Source of the DNA: Flammulina velutipes | Lineage: Eukaryota > Basidiomycota > Agaricomycetes > Agaricales > Physalacriaceae | Length of the DNA: 64,000 nt | Assembly: GCA_011800155.1 (NCBI GenBank) | Contig: CM022371.1 | Coordinates: 2,294,001 to 2,358,000 of the forward strand | Reading direction: 5' to 3' | Shown here: piece by piece, positions 12,166 through 22,811 of the stretch | Layout: the number at the start of each line of letters is the position of its first letter | How positions within the stretch are numbered: position 1 is the first letter of the stretch | Program-made: the position numbers and the translations under genes | The notes under the pieces: generated by a model | Seen by the model: the letters and a program-made list of their open reading frames with translations, nothing else | What the model was told of the DNA's origin: nothing | Databases searched by the model: none

Positions 12166-13528
12166 ATGTCAGTTATAATCTATCGGTATGCCACTCCAAT
12201 CATTTGTTACAGCTATTTCTTACTGATCCAAAAGCTATGATTCATCTCCTTTCTCTGTAAAGATCGACAACGTCTTGTTGTTGAAGAACATCCCCCATCA
12301 CAAAGTCAACGTGAGTACTCTCCACTTCTTCCATCTGGAGGAGTTGTAACCATTCCACAGGTCAAATCCCTTCTTCCGAGACCAGAGATCACAGAATTTC
12401 TTGGTTTGGGTTACCGTCGTATCCCCATCCTGGCAATAGGTAACGACATCTACTGCGATACTAGGCAAGCCCTTCCGCCAATCATAGTATCGACATCCCT
12501 GACAGGCGAGCGCCTACAGTCTGATCGCCTCTGCTCTTGAGCGCCGCTTTCCTCCCGCCCAAGGTTACGGGACCATCTATCCCAAGCGAAACGATGGGTC
12601 GTACGACACTGGAATCGTCAAGGCCTACGCGAGGCACTATGCTGACAATGTAATCTTCCCACTAGTACCAGTTCTCTTACCTTGGGAGAAGTTTCCCGAA
12701 GAATTTATCAAAGACCGCTCTCAAGTCAGTATTGTCGGTCTTACATAGTCGACACACAATTAACAGTCACACAGTATTCAGGTAACCAGATCTCTCCTGC
12801 TGCCATGGCGGGCTTGCGCGGAAAGAGCTTGTGTACTCTAACCTCTCATGTCGTAAGTGGATCACACAGCAAACTCTACAGACATCGTCTGACGCGATTT
12901 TGCTCTGTAGGCTCTGGCAGAAGAGCAACTGAGTGATGGGCGTCAATGGTTATTCAACACCTCTGTCCCCAGTCTGGCTGACGTGGCTCTGCACTTCCCC
13001 TTAGCATGGGGGAAAACCTTGCCTGGAGCGAAGGATCTCATTGACAACAACAAGTTTCCAAACGTAGCCAAAGTAAGCGTGTTCAATCAATCGTGCTACA
13101 GGCCAATTCCCTGACTATTCATAGTGGCTTGTTCGTCTAACAGGACGTATCATTGAACTGAAGAAAAACTTAAAAGTCGATAAAATAAGTGGAGGGGATG
13201 CCGCAAAATCGATCGCGTCAAGTCCTCGTGAAGCCGACGACGTGGTAGGTTTCGACTCCGCTGAAGCAGCACGTCTCGGCTTCAAGAAAGGCGACATAAT
13301 ACAGATTGCCCCCGATGACACTGGTGAGCTTCGTCCAACGCATACCAGTTAGCATCAAAATAATACTACCTCACAGGCCGCGCGTTTCCCACTGTCGGGC
13401 AGCTCGTGGGACTAAACATGGAGGAGTTTGTTATCGAAACAACCAGCAGCTTTGGTACATTCCGGTGCCACTTCCCCCGCATCGGATTCAGCGTTAGATT
13501 CCCGAAACAAACGAAACAGAAGCTGTGA
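12166..13528 (+). CDS. Glutathione S-transferase-fold protein
   Basis: This protein has an N-terminal thioredoxin-like GST domain (YDSSPFSVKIDNVLLLKNI, then GYRRIPILAIGNDIYCDT with the cis-proline of the GSH site). A helical GST C-terminal domain follows (SLADVALHFPLAWG). After about residue 240 comes an extra domain (FPTVGQLVGLNMEEFVIETT) that is not part of a classical GST. The ATG at 12166 opens MSVIIYRYDSS across the first intron, and the stop is at 13526-13528. Six or more exons are joined. Fungal relatives are annotated as GST-like proteins without a known substrate. No catalytic Ser, Tyr or Cys can be assigned with confidence. Confidence 0.83.
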
Positions 13529-13636
13529 GAATTCGAAGGATCCTTGATACTGGGAAACAGTGGATTACATATTCTAAGTATTGAGAGTCGGTATTATGAT
13601 TATGTGGTGTTATTGCACATTCTATACACCTGCACG

Positions 13637-14387
13637 TCATGCTTTACCTCGTCCATAAACCTCCAGACAGCGGTCTTCGAAAGCCTTGACCATCATCCCC
13701 GAAACTTTCCCAAAGAACGCTGACGAAACAACGGCGTGCATAGGATTCGCAAACGCAAAAGATAAATCCAGTGTGACAAGGGTTGGGCTACCGTTGTCCG
13801 CAGGATCTAACACAGCTGCCGATGGATGCGGTGATTGAGGAGAGGCGGGTTGAAAGCGCCAGACGGTCGAAAGCGATTTGAACAGCGGCGTAGACGACGA
13901 CGCAACTGCCTTAAAATTGACACGTTTTTTCAGTAAACCAAGAGGTTATTATATCAATATGTACTTACCTCTACAGAGGTATGTGGTATGCAAGTGACCT
14001 TGCTCACATAGCTTTCTGAGAACGACATGAAGCCGACCGTCATTTCTGCGTCCATGAAAGTCTTCCCACTTTCCTCAGACTGGTTCAAGATACGTGTTCC
14101 GGTGCAATACGGAATGAAGCTTGGATACTCGGCTACATTGGATACAATGGCATAGAGATCTTTTTGGTGATATCTAGGCGTGTTGTCGGAATGGTTGTTC
14201 TCGGAGTCGGAACATGAGAGTGAACGCACGGGAAGATCTTCCGCTCACTGTACGTCTGGTTTTCAGATCCTCCGAGTGGCGAAAATGAAGAGAGATCTGG
14301 TAAAGAGAACAGACATCTTCGCTGCCGAGATAAACACGTCTTTTGAGCTTGTAGCGACGCGACTAAGTTGGTTCGGAACAAGTTCAT
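13637..14387 (-). CDS. COQ10: Coenzyme Q-binding protein COQ10 (START-like, mitochondrial)
   Basis: This is the START/polyketide-cyclase-fold chaperone that binds ubiquinone and is needed for its use in respiration. The ATG at 14387 opens a basic, Ser/Arg-rich mitochondrial presequence (MNLFRTNLVASLQAQKT). After the first intron comes the family core: KDLYAIVSNVAEYPSFIPYC, then MTVGFMSFSESYVSKV and SSAFFGKVSGMMVKAFEDR near the C terminus. The stop is at 13637-13639. Exon 1 has a second, diverged copy in the next gene on the same strand (14626-15636), where it is fused to zinc knuckles. COQ2 lies 27 kb away. Confidence 0.92.
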
Positions 14388-14625
14388 TGTGACGTCAAAT
14401 TTGGTGACACGCGATTTTGATAAACATGCACAGATTCCCAGAACTCATCTTCGATACTGAGCAATATACAAGTAGATATTGTGATACTGATAGATGTGCT
14501 ATAGTTCCCGTCGATCCACACAGTGTTTCTCGATATATCAAACAACGTTGAACTACTACACATTCCCCAGCGAACGACCGTACTACGCTAATAGTGACGA
14601 ACGACACAGCAAGATTCAGTAATAT

Positions 14626-15636
14626 TCAGTCGTTGATGCTACCGTCCTTGGCCGGATTGCCGTTATCACGGTCACCCACGGGGTCTCTGAGTTCTGAACA
14701 GTCTTTGGCATCCTATGGAGGGCTAAGCATAGGACGAACAAGTACACAAGCCATGGCTTACGTGTCCCTCCTGGTGGCATCGATGGCAAACCTTGACATG
14801 ATGTATTTTCAGGTGGGCCATGCAATACCTGGGAATACAAATAGAATCAATCGTTGCAATAAGCAAAACAGAGGACGCACTTCGAAATATGATTGTAGCC
14901 TCCACATCGATAACACCTAATCCGAGGTGAAGTAACGGTCTTGGGAGAGTAAGCTGACGGAGACGAGATAGGAGACGGGCAGGCGCGAGCAAAATGTCCT
15001 TGTCCGCCACATTTCTGAAGCAAGTTGAGCGGAGTCATTGAAAGGTTGTACCAGACATTGACACACATAGCACTTCAGCTGAGGACATTCCGCTAGTGGT
15101 ATAGATCAGAATAGGCTAGATGAGGTTGAAGGACAGACCGACATTGTATATGTCCTGTTCCGCCACACCTGTAACACACCTTCGTGACATTGTCGTGAGG
15201 AGAAGGGCAAGCGGAAGATATGTGTCCTGGTTGTAAACAGTTGAGGCAGAGCCTCTCCTTAGAGCAATATTTGCCTTTGTGTCCAACTGGAAACTGAGGT
15301 AAGAACGCGAAACATGTACAAGCTCAAACATATGTGAAGCGCACATTCGCCACATTGGAAACATCTCAGGTTGGCTAAGAGATCCTTCGATCTATGCGAG
15401 GGGTCCAGCGTCGGTGCAGGAAGATCTAGCTCGGTGGTTTCAACAGCAGATTGAGTATCATTGGCTACGGAATCCTCCGTAGGGATTAGTGTCGGAATTG
15501 AGGACGATAAACTATACGTCCGTTTGTTGTAACACCCGAGAGGAGAAGCGTCTGGAAAAGAGACTAGACATCGTCCAGAGAAAAGCGTCTTCGGAGCGCG
15601 CAACGACGCGACCAAGTTGGTTCGGAGCAAGCTCAT
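14626..15636 (-). CDS. Chimeric gene: COQ10 presequence exon fused to a diverged GIS2/CNBP zinc-knuckle body
   Basis: Six exons (15345-15636, 15143-15286, 15067-15092, 14881-15014, 14762-14828, 14626-14712) add up to 750 nt and give an open 249-aa protein. Exon 1 begins MSLLRTNLVASLRAPKT, a clear copy of COQ10 exon 1, and continues through a linker of about 55 residues into the first zinc knuckle. The rest is GIS2-like with six complete CCHC knuckles: CFQCGEFGHKGKYC, CLNCLQPGHISSAC, CYRCGGTGHIQSEC, CYKCGGQGHFARAC, CYRCGGYNHISKYC and CHRCHQEGHDAKDC. Intron phases (1,1,0,2,0) equal those of the neighbouring GIS2. GIS2 homologues bind single-stranded nucleic acid and act in translation. Here the presequence suggests a mitochondrial site, which is an inference. 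Every cysteine and histidine is kept despite much divergence, which argues against a pseudogene. Confidence 0.8.
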
Positions 15637-15798
15637 GCAGATGGGACATCAAATTTGAGCGGCACATTTACATAATTCCTGGACAAAATCTTTGTACACT
15701 TCTTCTTCGACATTACACTCTACACGAATAGAAAACTAGCCATCGTTATGTTGACAGTAAATACGAAAGCAGGATCGTGCACGTCGATACATCAGTAA

Positions 15799-16596
15799 TT
15801 AGGCGACAAAGGTGTCAACCTCGGGACAGTCTCTAGCAATCTACGGACACGATAAGCACATGGCAAGGTGTATGGCAGGAGAAGACCTACATGACCCTCC
15901 AATTGGCATTTGTAGCAGGTCTTGCTCTTATTGATGGCAGGAGCGCCTTCGTTCTGACCGGGAGCTGCCAGGCAATCCCTAGACACGGATGCTGATTGAG
16001 TTGTTATCGATAGCCAGAGATGGGAAGCTACCTAGCCATGTGGTTGGGACCTCCGCATCGGTAGCACTTGACCGGAGGCAAGGTAGATGTATTGAGAGAC
16101 CTGCCCGGGGGCGGGGCTCGGGAAGCGAAACCTCCTGCCGCTCCGCCTGCAGCAGTTGGGCAGGCGCGAGCGATATGTCCAAACCGGCCGCAGTTCTGAG
16201 GGGTTTGAATGGGATAGTTGGCCATTACGCGAGGAAAGCACGTACGTAGCACTTCTGGCCGGCAGAACCTTGCTGGATCCTCAAGCTAGGGCATTCCGCT
16301 GGTGGGAGGATGAGGAAGGACAGACAAAGTCAAAGAAGAGGGAAACAGACCTTGAATATGACCTACTCCGCCGCACGAGTAACACTGTTTGGCGGTAACG
16401 CTGCGAGGGGAAGGACAGGCGGAAGACTCGTGTCCGGGCTGGCGGCAATTGTAGCACAACCTCTGCTCGGAGGAGCAATTCTCGGCAATATGACCGACTT
16501 GAAATTGGGATTAGACGGCTGAAAAAGCAAGCTCAAAACACGATGCTCACGATTGCCACATTTGTAACACCCTTTACGACTGAACTGGAACGCCAT
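15799..16596 (-). CDS. GIS2: GIS2/CNBP-like zinc-knuckle nucleic-acid-binding protein
   Basis: Six exons add up to 540 nt and encode 179 aa. The ATG at 16596 opens MAFQFSRKGCYKCGN. Six CCHC knuckles follow: CYKCGNLGHIAENC, CYNCRQPGHESSAC, CYSCGGVGHIQAEC, CYNCGRFGHIARAC, CYRCGGPNHMARDC and CYKCQLEGHIARDC. An Arg/Gly-rich linker lies between knuckles 4 and 5 (AGGFASRAPPPGRSL), and the tail is PEVDTFVA. Yeast Gis2 and human CNBP bind mRNA and single-stranded DNA, associate with polysomes and stress granules, and have seven knuckles, one more than here. Its downstream neighbour on the same strand is a chimeric paralogue derived from it. Confidence 0.93.
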
Positions 16597-17042
16597 TCTG
16601 ACTAAAACTTGGCGGATCTGTTAGCTAAAAAAGCGGTATAAAAGAGAGAAACGTACCTCTCTGCACCCGCTGCCTTCTGACCACGGACTACACTGCCTCA
16701 CAACCTGCAAGACGATGAAAAGTAAGATGGGAGTAAATAGACAACGCTGATGGCGGTTGTTTGGCATCACCACCGCCCGGGCCGGCCGTTTCGGCATCCC
16801 CGATGGTTCCTTCTTGTCCACAACGACGAAAGTTGAAACCGCGCCTCGCCATCGTCTCTGGCCTCGATCTTATCGATGTGCTGACCAATCTCCGCCTATA
16901 AATTCCTTGTCCGACGCGCTTTGCACCTTGGATTTGTTCCCCCACCTGCTCGGGCTGTAAGCAGGGTAATGCCCCCCTCTCTAACTGTGGCGTACCCTAT
17001 CTGACACGTCTCCCCAGTCTAGGACACGTCTCTAGGTCCAAA

Positions 17043-17231
17043 ACCAACCTGTCCGCATTTGAATTCCATCGCGCTTCTTGTTTGGACGAATATTGGCGTC
17101 CTCCGAAGTACATTTTCTCTCCATAACTCTGTACAAGTTATCTGATATTTTCGTCCAGACTCGTATTTTTGACGACGTCGTTATACGTTCGCGCAAGGGC
17201 TAGATGTGAATCATCTGCGCACAGCATGGTT
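17043..17231 (+). repeat. Diverged direct repeat, copy 1
   Basis: This matches copy 2 about 1.15 kb downstream in two blocks: an upstream block around ATCGCGCTTCTTGT and GGCGTCCT, and a downstream block around ACGACG and GCAAGGGCT through CAGCATGG. In the upstream block several differences fall at third positions of the frame reading ALLVW, which suggests an old coding exon. The downstream block carries a TGA in one of the matching frames. Confidence 0.6.
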
Positions 17232-18191
17232 CCAAGCTGTAGAGTCGCGTCTGGGGGTATTACCTCTCACGCTCCTTGACCGTTTGGCTTAATCTTTTGT
17301 CAATCAACTATTTTCATTGACATACACATCCTTCCTTCTCAAACTCCGCGCAGTACTTCTAGAGCTGAGCGCGAATTTTGTTCTTTCGACTCCGATACTA
17401 TTGAACTATTGAACTCCGCGGCGACTGTCTGCGATGTCAAGTCGGAGCTTAGTATTCCTTCGCGTTGGCGCCATCAGTTTTATGATGCAAAGAATCCCGA
17501 AGAATACGCCCCAGTTCACCGTTGAATGGAGCATGCGGCCACAAGAATGCAACTTCCCTGCATCGATAGGGACACTATGTTGCGCATTGACGCGTAAGAA
17601 TATTCTTACATTTATACAGGCACTGACTAAATCGTACTAGTGCCCGTTTGGATTCTCTCTGTTGCGAATTTGGCGCGTATCGATGGATCGGTCTTGACGC
17701 CACAATCTTCGGAAATTGCCGAAGCGCTGATCACCTTTCCTCGTTGCTTATCCTTTTCCACTAGCTTCTATGAGCAAATCCCCAAACCTTGAGGGATGCA
17801 TCTCATCTCATATAGCTAGCTCGAGCACCAACATCTGGCAGCTGCAAATCTACTTCGGATAATCGCGTCTCTGCTCTGATTTGGAACTCCCGGAACAAGA
17901 ACTCGGCAATTCTCTATTCAGATTGTATGGATCCAGTAGCATGGCCCACCCATTACTCGGACGATACACCCGCTATCGATGGCCCCTGAATTCTTTGCTG
18001 CATATATAAAAGAGCTCTGTATCCATCTCGTGTCTTTGGAGCCCTTCCCCCACCCGGTCATACTGTCACTGCGTTGTGGTCTGCCTACACACTCTCTCAA
18101 CATTCTGTATGTCTCTATTGTCTCCTCGATGCCTTTCCTTACCAGCTCCTTGGACACAGTTTCAACTTTTGACAAGACCTCTCAGCGGAGA

Positions 18192-18377
18192 GCCAACCTG
18201 CACGCGCGTGGATCATCGCGCTTCTTGTATGGATCAGTATCGGCGTCCTTCAAAGTATGTAGTCAGAACAACCTGCCTCTAGAGACGTTATTGACTTCAT
18301 TGTAGCACAAAGTTTTCACGACGGCATTACTCGTCCATGCAAGGGCTCTTGATGAATCCGGTCGTGTTCAGCATGGC
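18192..18377 (+). repeat. Diverged direct repeat, copy 2
   Basis: This is the second copy of the repeat seen at 17043-17231. The first block is followed by a plausible GT donor (CAAA then GTATGT) and the second preceded by a plausible AG acceptor (TTGTAG). The unit may therefore be two exons with an intron between them. I do not recognise the encoded protein. Confidence 0.6.
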
Positions 18378-18608
18378 TGCATGTGTGGGAGACAAGTCCC
18401 GGAGGGCATTTATTGAAGCGACGGCAACAATGTTTTTGAATACACCCGCCAGTGATTAATTGCATCCCATTCATTATGAACTTGCTGCTCGCTTGAAGAG
18501 CCTCGAACTATATTGTTTCGTCTTCAATGGGTTAAAACTTCGCTTCGGCGTACTCTTCTATTTTCTAACGCCAGGTTATACATTTATCCTACATAAGTAT
18601 TCGACACA

Positions 18609-20028
18609 TCAGAGGAAGGTTCTCAGGTGCTCTGTGAGTGCTAACAGCGCGAGGCTCTGTCCATATGGCATGCTCGTCAGAGGAATCTTCTTGTACTCTT
18701 CAAGGTCATCGAACACCGGGGTTCCGAACGACGTCAACTTGAGCTCTCCATCGTCGGTAATGTTATCGAGGATGGCCTGGATCGCTTTCTTAGCGCAGTT
18801 GACGTATCTGTCCTCCCTCGGGATGAGCCTTAAACGGATTGACTTTAGTATCCCGTAGGCGAAGCCCGCTGTGCACGATGATTCCAGGTACGACGTGGGG
18901 TCGTCGAGGATGGTGTGCCAAAGTCCCGACTTCTCGTCCTGATACTTAACCAACGCGTCGATCTGGGCCACGAGAGACGTGACAAGGAAGAGACGAGTGC
19001 CGTCCGTTTCAGGTAGCTGGAGCATGTCGATGAAGTCGGGAATGGCGACAGTGACCCAACAGTTTCCCCGTCCCCATCTGGCGCGTGAAAAGTGGTGGCG
19101 GCCTTTGAAGGTCCATCCTGAGTAAAGGGTAGGTGAGTTACGATCAGTCATATGGACTGTAAAAGGACTGACCATGGAACCAGAGACCTGTTTGGAGGTC
19201 CTGGAGATATTTTATGCTAGATGCACGCGTTTAGATGGGTAGCAATATGATGGGAACACGTACTGGAGCAGGAACTGGCGTTTCGCCTCTTCGACGTACG
19301 CCGGGCGGTTGAGGACCAGGCCAATCTTGGCGAGGGGAAGAACAGACATCATGAGGGTATCATCCCAGAGCTGTTCTTCGTTGTCGGTGAGGTAAGTCAT
19401 ATGCTGGAGGCCACCGTCTGTGGTCCTGGGCATGTCATACATGACCCACTCAGCCCACGAGTCGAGATGGACACCATAGTTGGCGGCTTTTGCTTCGTGG
19501 AGATAGGCAGCGGTCAAGAGCGGTGACATGGTGTTTACATTCTACAAAGGAGGTGGCGTAAGTGGCGGGCCGGGAAACGGATGGCGGTACCGACCTTTGT
19601 AGTTCCGATGTCAAAACGGTCCTTGAACCAGCCGAGTGCGATGTCAAGTGTCTCCTGGTCTCCGGTGATCTCATTGAACTTGAGGAGGCCATAGAGACCT
19701 GGGTACCTTGATGAGAAGAGGCGTTCCTGTGAAATGGAAATTTACCCACCAACTCCATGTGTCCACTAATTAGACAATGCAGTTAGATTTTCCGCGGTTA
19801 TGCCCTGATGTGGGTGACTTACCTCCCAGTCATTCCAGCCCTTGGTATCGATGATCCTACCATCTGGCAGTGGCAAGAGGAACTCGCCAGTCTCATCCTT
19901 GATGTTTACAAGGCAATGTATGAGATTGCGGATGTGCTTGATAGTAGCGACCTGAGGAAGGGGTAAGAAAGGTCTCGTGAGGTTTGGGACTGTAATACCT
20001 TGTGGGGATTAATGTTTCTGGTAGACAT
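18609..20028 (-). CDS. GH105/GH88-like unsaturated rhamnogalacturonyl (glucuronyl) hydrolase
   Basis: This is an alpha6/alpha6-barrel enzyme of the YteR/RhiN group, which cleaves the unsaturated uronic acid left by pectin or rhamnogalacturonan lyases. The ATG at 20028 opens MSTRNINPHK, spliced to VATIKHIRNLIHCLVNIKDE. Conserved pieces follow in family order: DTKGWNDWEWTHGVGLYGLL, LDSWAEWVMYDMPRT, EEQLWDDTLMMSVLPLAKIG (the predicted catalytic aspartate lies here), WARGNCWVT-type RWGRGNCWVTVAIPDF, and HTILDDPTSYLESSCTAGFA. The stop is at 18609-18611. No signal peptide is seen, so it probably acts in the cytoplasm on imported oligosaccharides. It diverges from an MFS transporter, a likely functional partner. 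Confidence 0.88.
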
Positions 20029-20239
20029 TCTCGAGGATGAAGGACAAGTATCGATGGGAGCCCATATAAAGACGGGCCCAACGGACCGTGGAACGGCCGG
20101 ACCGCGAGAGTGCGGGGCCCCATGCCAGCCCCAGACAGGGACGCGGATCAGATGTTCATGTAGAACATCCGCCGTCCAAACGGTATAAAATGTTCATGCT
20201 TCTCGTCGGAGTTCTCCAGCTTCAAGCGTACTGTCCAGC
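20029..20239. promoter_or_regulatory. Shared divergent promoter of GH105 hydrolase and MFS transporter
   Basis: This 211-bp intergenic region separates the two divergent ATGs. A TATAAA box at 20184-20189 lies about 50 bp before the transporter ATG. On the other strand a TTTATAT element (about 20063-20069) lies about 35 bp before the hydrolase ATG. A GC-rich block sits between them. Confidence 0.6.
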
Positions 20240-22524
20240 ATGAGCAAGCCAACTTCAGAGACAATCGAGGACTACGAGAAGGGCTCCATTAACAGCGGTT
20301 CCACCGACGGTAAGTACTGTTGCAATCGCCGTGCTTAACATCCTGCTCAACGCATTCCACAGCTCCCCCCGCAGGCATCGACAATGAAGTCGCCAACTTC
20401 TTTGCAGCCCAAGGCTCAACACCCATAGTCATCGATGAGGCTACCAACAAGCGTCTCCGCTGGATGGTCCACAAGCGCGTCCTGGTACGTCGCATGCACT
20501 GACTCCCCGTACCCCGACTCATTCTTGACAGGTTATCATGGTTGTCACGTACTGTACGCACTGCACTTGGTCCGAATGCACTTGCTTACTCTGCTTTAGT
20601 CTGCCAGGCCCTCGACAAGGGGACAATTAACTTTGCCTCAATTATGGGTATCCGGGAAGATGCAAAGCTCGTCGGACAACAGTATGCCTGGCTCACTACC
20701 TGTGGTAAGCACCAATCTCATATCTTTTACGCGCCCTACTCACTGCCGTCTAGTTTACATTGCGATGTGAGTTTTCCCCGCTTCCTGCCTATACGTTCGA
20801 GGCTTATCCAACGCCAGTCTCATCTGGGAGTTCCCCACTAACCGTCTGCTCCAACGTCTGCCCATTGCCAAGTACCTGTCCTTCAAGTGCGTTTGAACTA
20901 TCATTGCTATCTCTCACTCAACTAATCTTGCGCTATTATAGCATCATCGCATGGGGTGCAGTTCTCGCCTGCACAGCAGCATGCAATAACTTTACCGGTC
21001 TCGTCATTGTCCGTACTCTCCTGGGAGCATTCGAATGCATTTGCCAACCTGCCTTTGTCTTCCTGTACGTTCCCTCTGTGCGCTCGCCCTGCCACTGCTA
21101 ACAGCGCTCTCCAGCTCAACGATGTGGTACACTCGTGAAGAGCAGGCATTGGTCATAGGATCTTTCTACTCGATGAACGGATTCCAGCAATGTGTGGGAG
21201 GTCTGATTGCATACGGTATCGCCCAGATCGAAAACGCCGCTCTCAAGAATTGGCAGATTTTGTTCACCGTAAGTGTTCTATCTTGCCGTAAGCGCTTCAT
21301 GTTTACTGACTTCGGTACCAGCTCCTCGGATGTTTGACAGTTGCATGGGGATTATTCGTTGGCTACTGGCTCCCGGACAGCCCTATGCGTGCGAAGTGCT
21401 GGAGCGAAGAGGATCGTCATCTCATTGCTGAGCGTGTGCGCAAGAACGATACGGGTATTCAGAACAAGGAATTCAAATTGAGCCAAGCTCGTACGTCGGA
21501 TCACTGCTCTAAGAAGTTTTAATTGACGAATCATACAGTCGAGGCCTTCAAGGATCTCACAGTCTGGGGCGTCACCTTGGTTTCTTTCACCAATGCGCTG
21601 CCTACGGGCGGTCTTGGTGCATTCTCGAACATCATTTTGACTGCCTTCGTGAGATTATTCCTTACATAGAACACCAACATTATACTCACCTCGACTTCTA
21701 GGGCTTCACCGTTCTGCAAACATACCTGCTCGCCATCGCTCAAGGTGTTATTATCATGTCCTTCCTGTTTGGCGCCGCCATGCTGTCCAACCGATTCAAT
21801 CAGAGGCTGATCCTTGCTTTCGTACGCCACTTTTTTTTATATCCATGATCGATTTGCTAAACCTATATCCCCAGATCTTCACATTACCTAATGTCATTGG
21901 AACGATTGTCTTCATGAGTGCGTTAATTTACTGCTCTCTCGAGAACGATATATTAATCATTTTCCCAATAGTTGTCAAGGTCAACCCGAGCACCAAGGTC
22001 GGACTCTTGCTTGCCTTCTACTGCACGCAAGGTTTCGGAGCAGTCGCGACTCTCAACTTGTCCGTCATGTCCGGAAACGTCGGTGGACGCAGCAAGCAAG
22101 TCGTTGCCTCAACGCTAGTCTTTGTGTACGCGATTCCTCTTTTTAGACGCCACATTTTGTGCTGATCCGATCCACAGCTCTTGGGCAGTTGGTAACGCTA
22201 TTGGGCCTCAAGTGTTCCGGACTCAAGATGCGCCTCGCTACTGGACAGCATGGATTACCCATATCATCCTGTATGGTATCCAGCTTGTGACGATTGTGTT
22301 CCTGCGCATACGCCTGATGCGCCTCAACGTCCTCAAGCGCCGAGCTCTAGCTCTCGCCAAGGAGGCAGCAACCGCCAGCGGTGCGCTACCAGACGAAAAT
22401 ATTGTGCACAAGCACTCCTTTGACGATCTCACGGATTGGGAGAACCCTGAGTGTAAGTCGAGTTGTTTACTACGTCTTGAGGAGATAGCTGATCTTCTGT
22501 CCCGCAGTCCGCTATGTCTACTGA
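20240..22524 (+). CDS. MFS transporter, anion:cation symporter family
   Basis: This is a twelve-helix transporter joined from about ten exons. The ATG at 20240 opens MSKPTSETIEDYEKGS, a hydrophilic N terminus. Helices include CQALDKGTINFASIMGI (family motif in helix 1), IIAWGAVLACTAACNNFTGL and MWYTREEQALVIGSFYSMNG. The central loop reads YWLPDSPMRAKCWSEEDRHL, the conserved LPDSPxxAxxLxxEE pattern of this family. The end reads FRYVY with the stop at 22522-22524. The family imports small organic anions. Its divergent GH105 neighbour suggests that it could import pectin-derived uronates or rhamnosyl products, which is inference. Confidence 0.9.
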
Positions 22525-22811
22525 TGGGTTTTTATGTCAACGGGATACTTTACGTGTTTATTCCTGTTATTGTACTACCACTACTAAATGATCACGCATT
22601 AACATACACTGGCGTAGCTTCTGCTCTCTCTGTTCTAAGGGCAAAGATATGGTAGATCATCCAATCTGTTGAAGGCTGCTATCTAGAGCAATCTACCACC
22701 GAGCCACTTATCGTTGCTGATTAGAATTTTGACAGAAGTTTAATTCAACTACTACCAAGTCACCATACAAACCGCAAGGATAATCTCAAGCACGAAAGCG
22801 TATATATCAAG

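Larger units (their letters stand above)
16597..18608. other. Gene-poor stretch of 2 kb without a supported gene
   Basis: Upstream of GIS2 this region holds only short, broken reading frames. About 16600-16950 is probably the GIS2 promoter and leader. From about 17000 to 18400 there is a diverged direct repeat (separate entries). A TATATAAA box sits near 18003-18010. Short open stretches occur, for example an 80-codon frame without a start that ends in KNPEEYAPVHR near 17523. None could be joined into a recognised protein. The area may be remnants of a duplicated gene. Confidence 0.5.

Noticed and set aside
14626..15636. Reading the GIS2-like copy as a pseudogene
   Set aside because: All six exons stay open, splice sites are intact and every zinc ligand is kept.
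16688..16945. Minus-strand frame upstream of GIS2 with FRRCGQEGTIGDAE, looking like a zinc knuckle
   Set aside because: Only one cysteine of the CCHC set is present, and the frame is not joined to GIS2 by a convincing splice. It is best read as leader or promoter sequence.
17979..18305. 108-aa plus-strand frame in the gene-poor region
   Set aside because: The repeat comparison supports a different frame, and this one has no recognisable domain.
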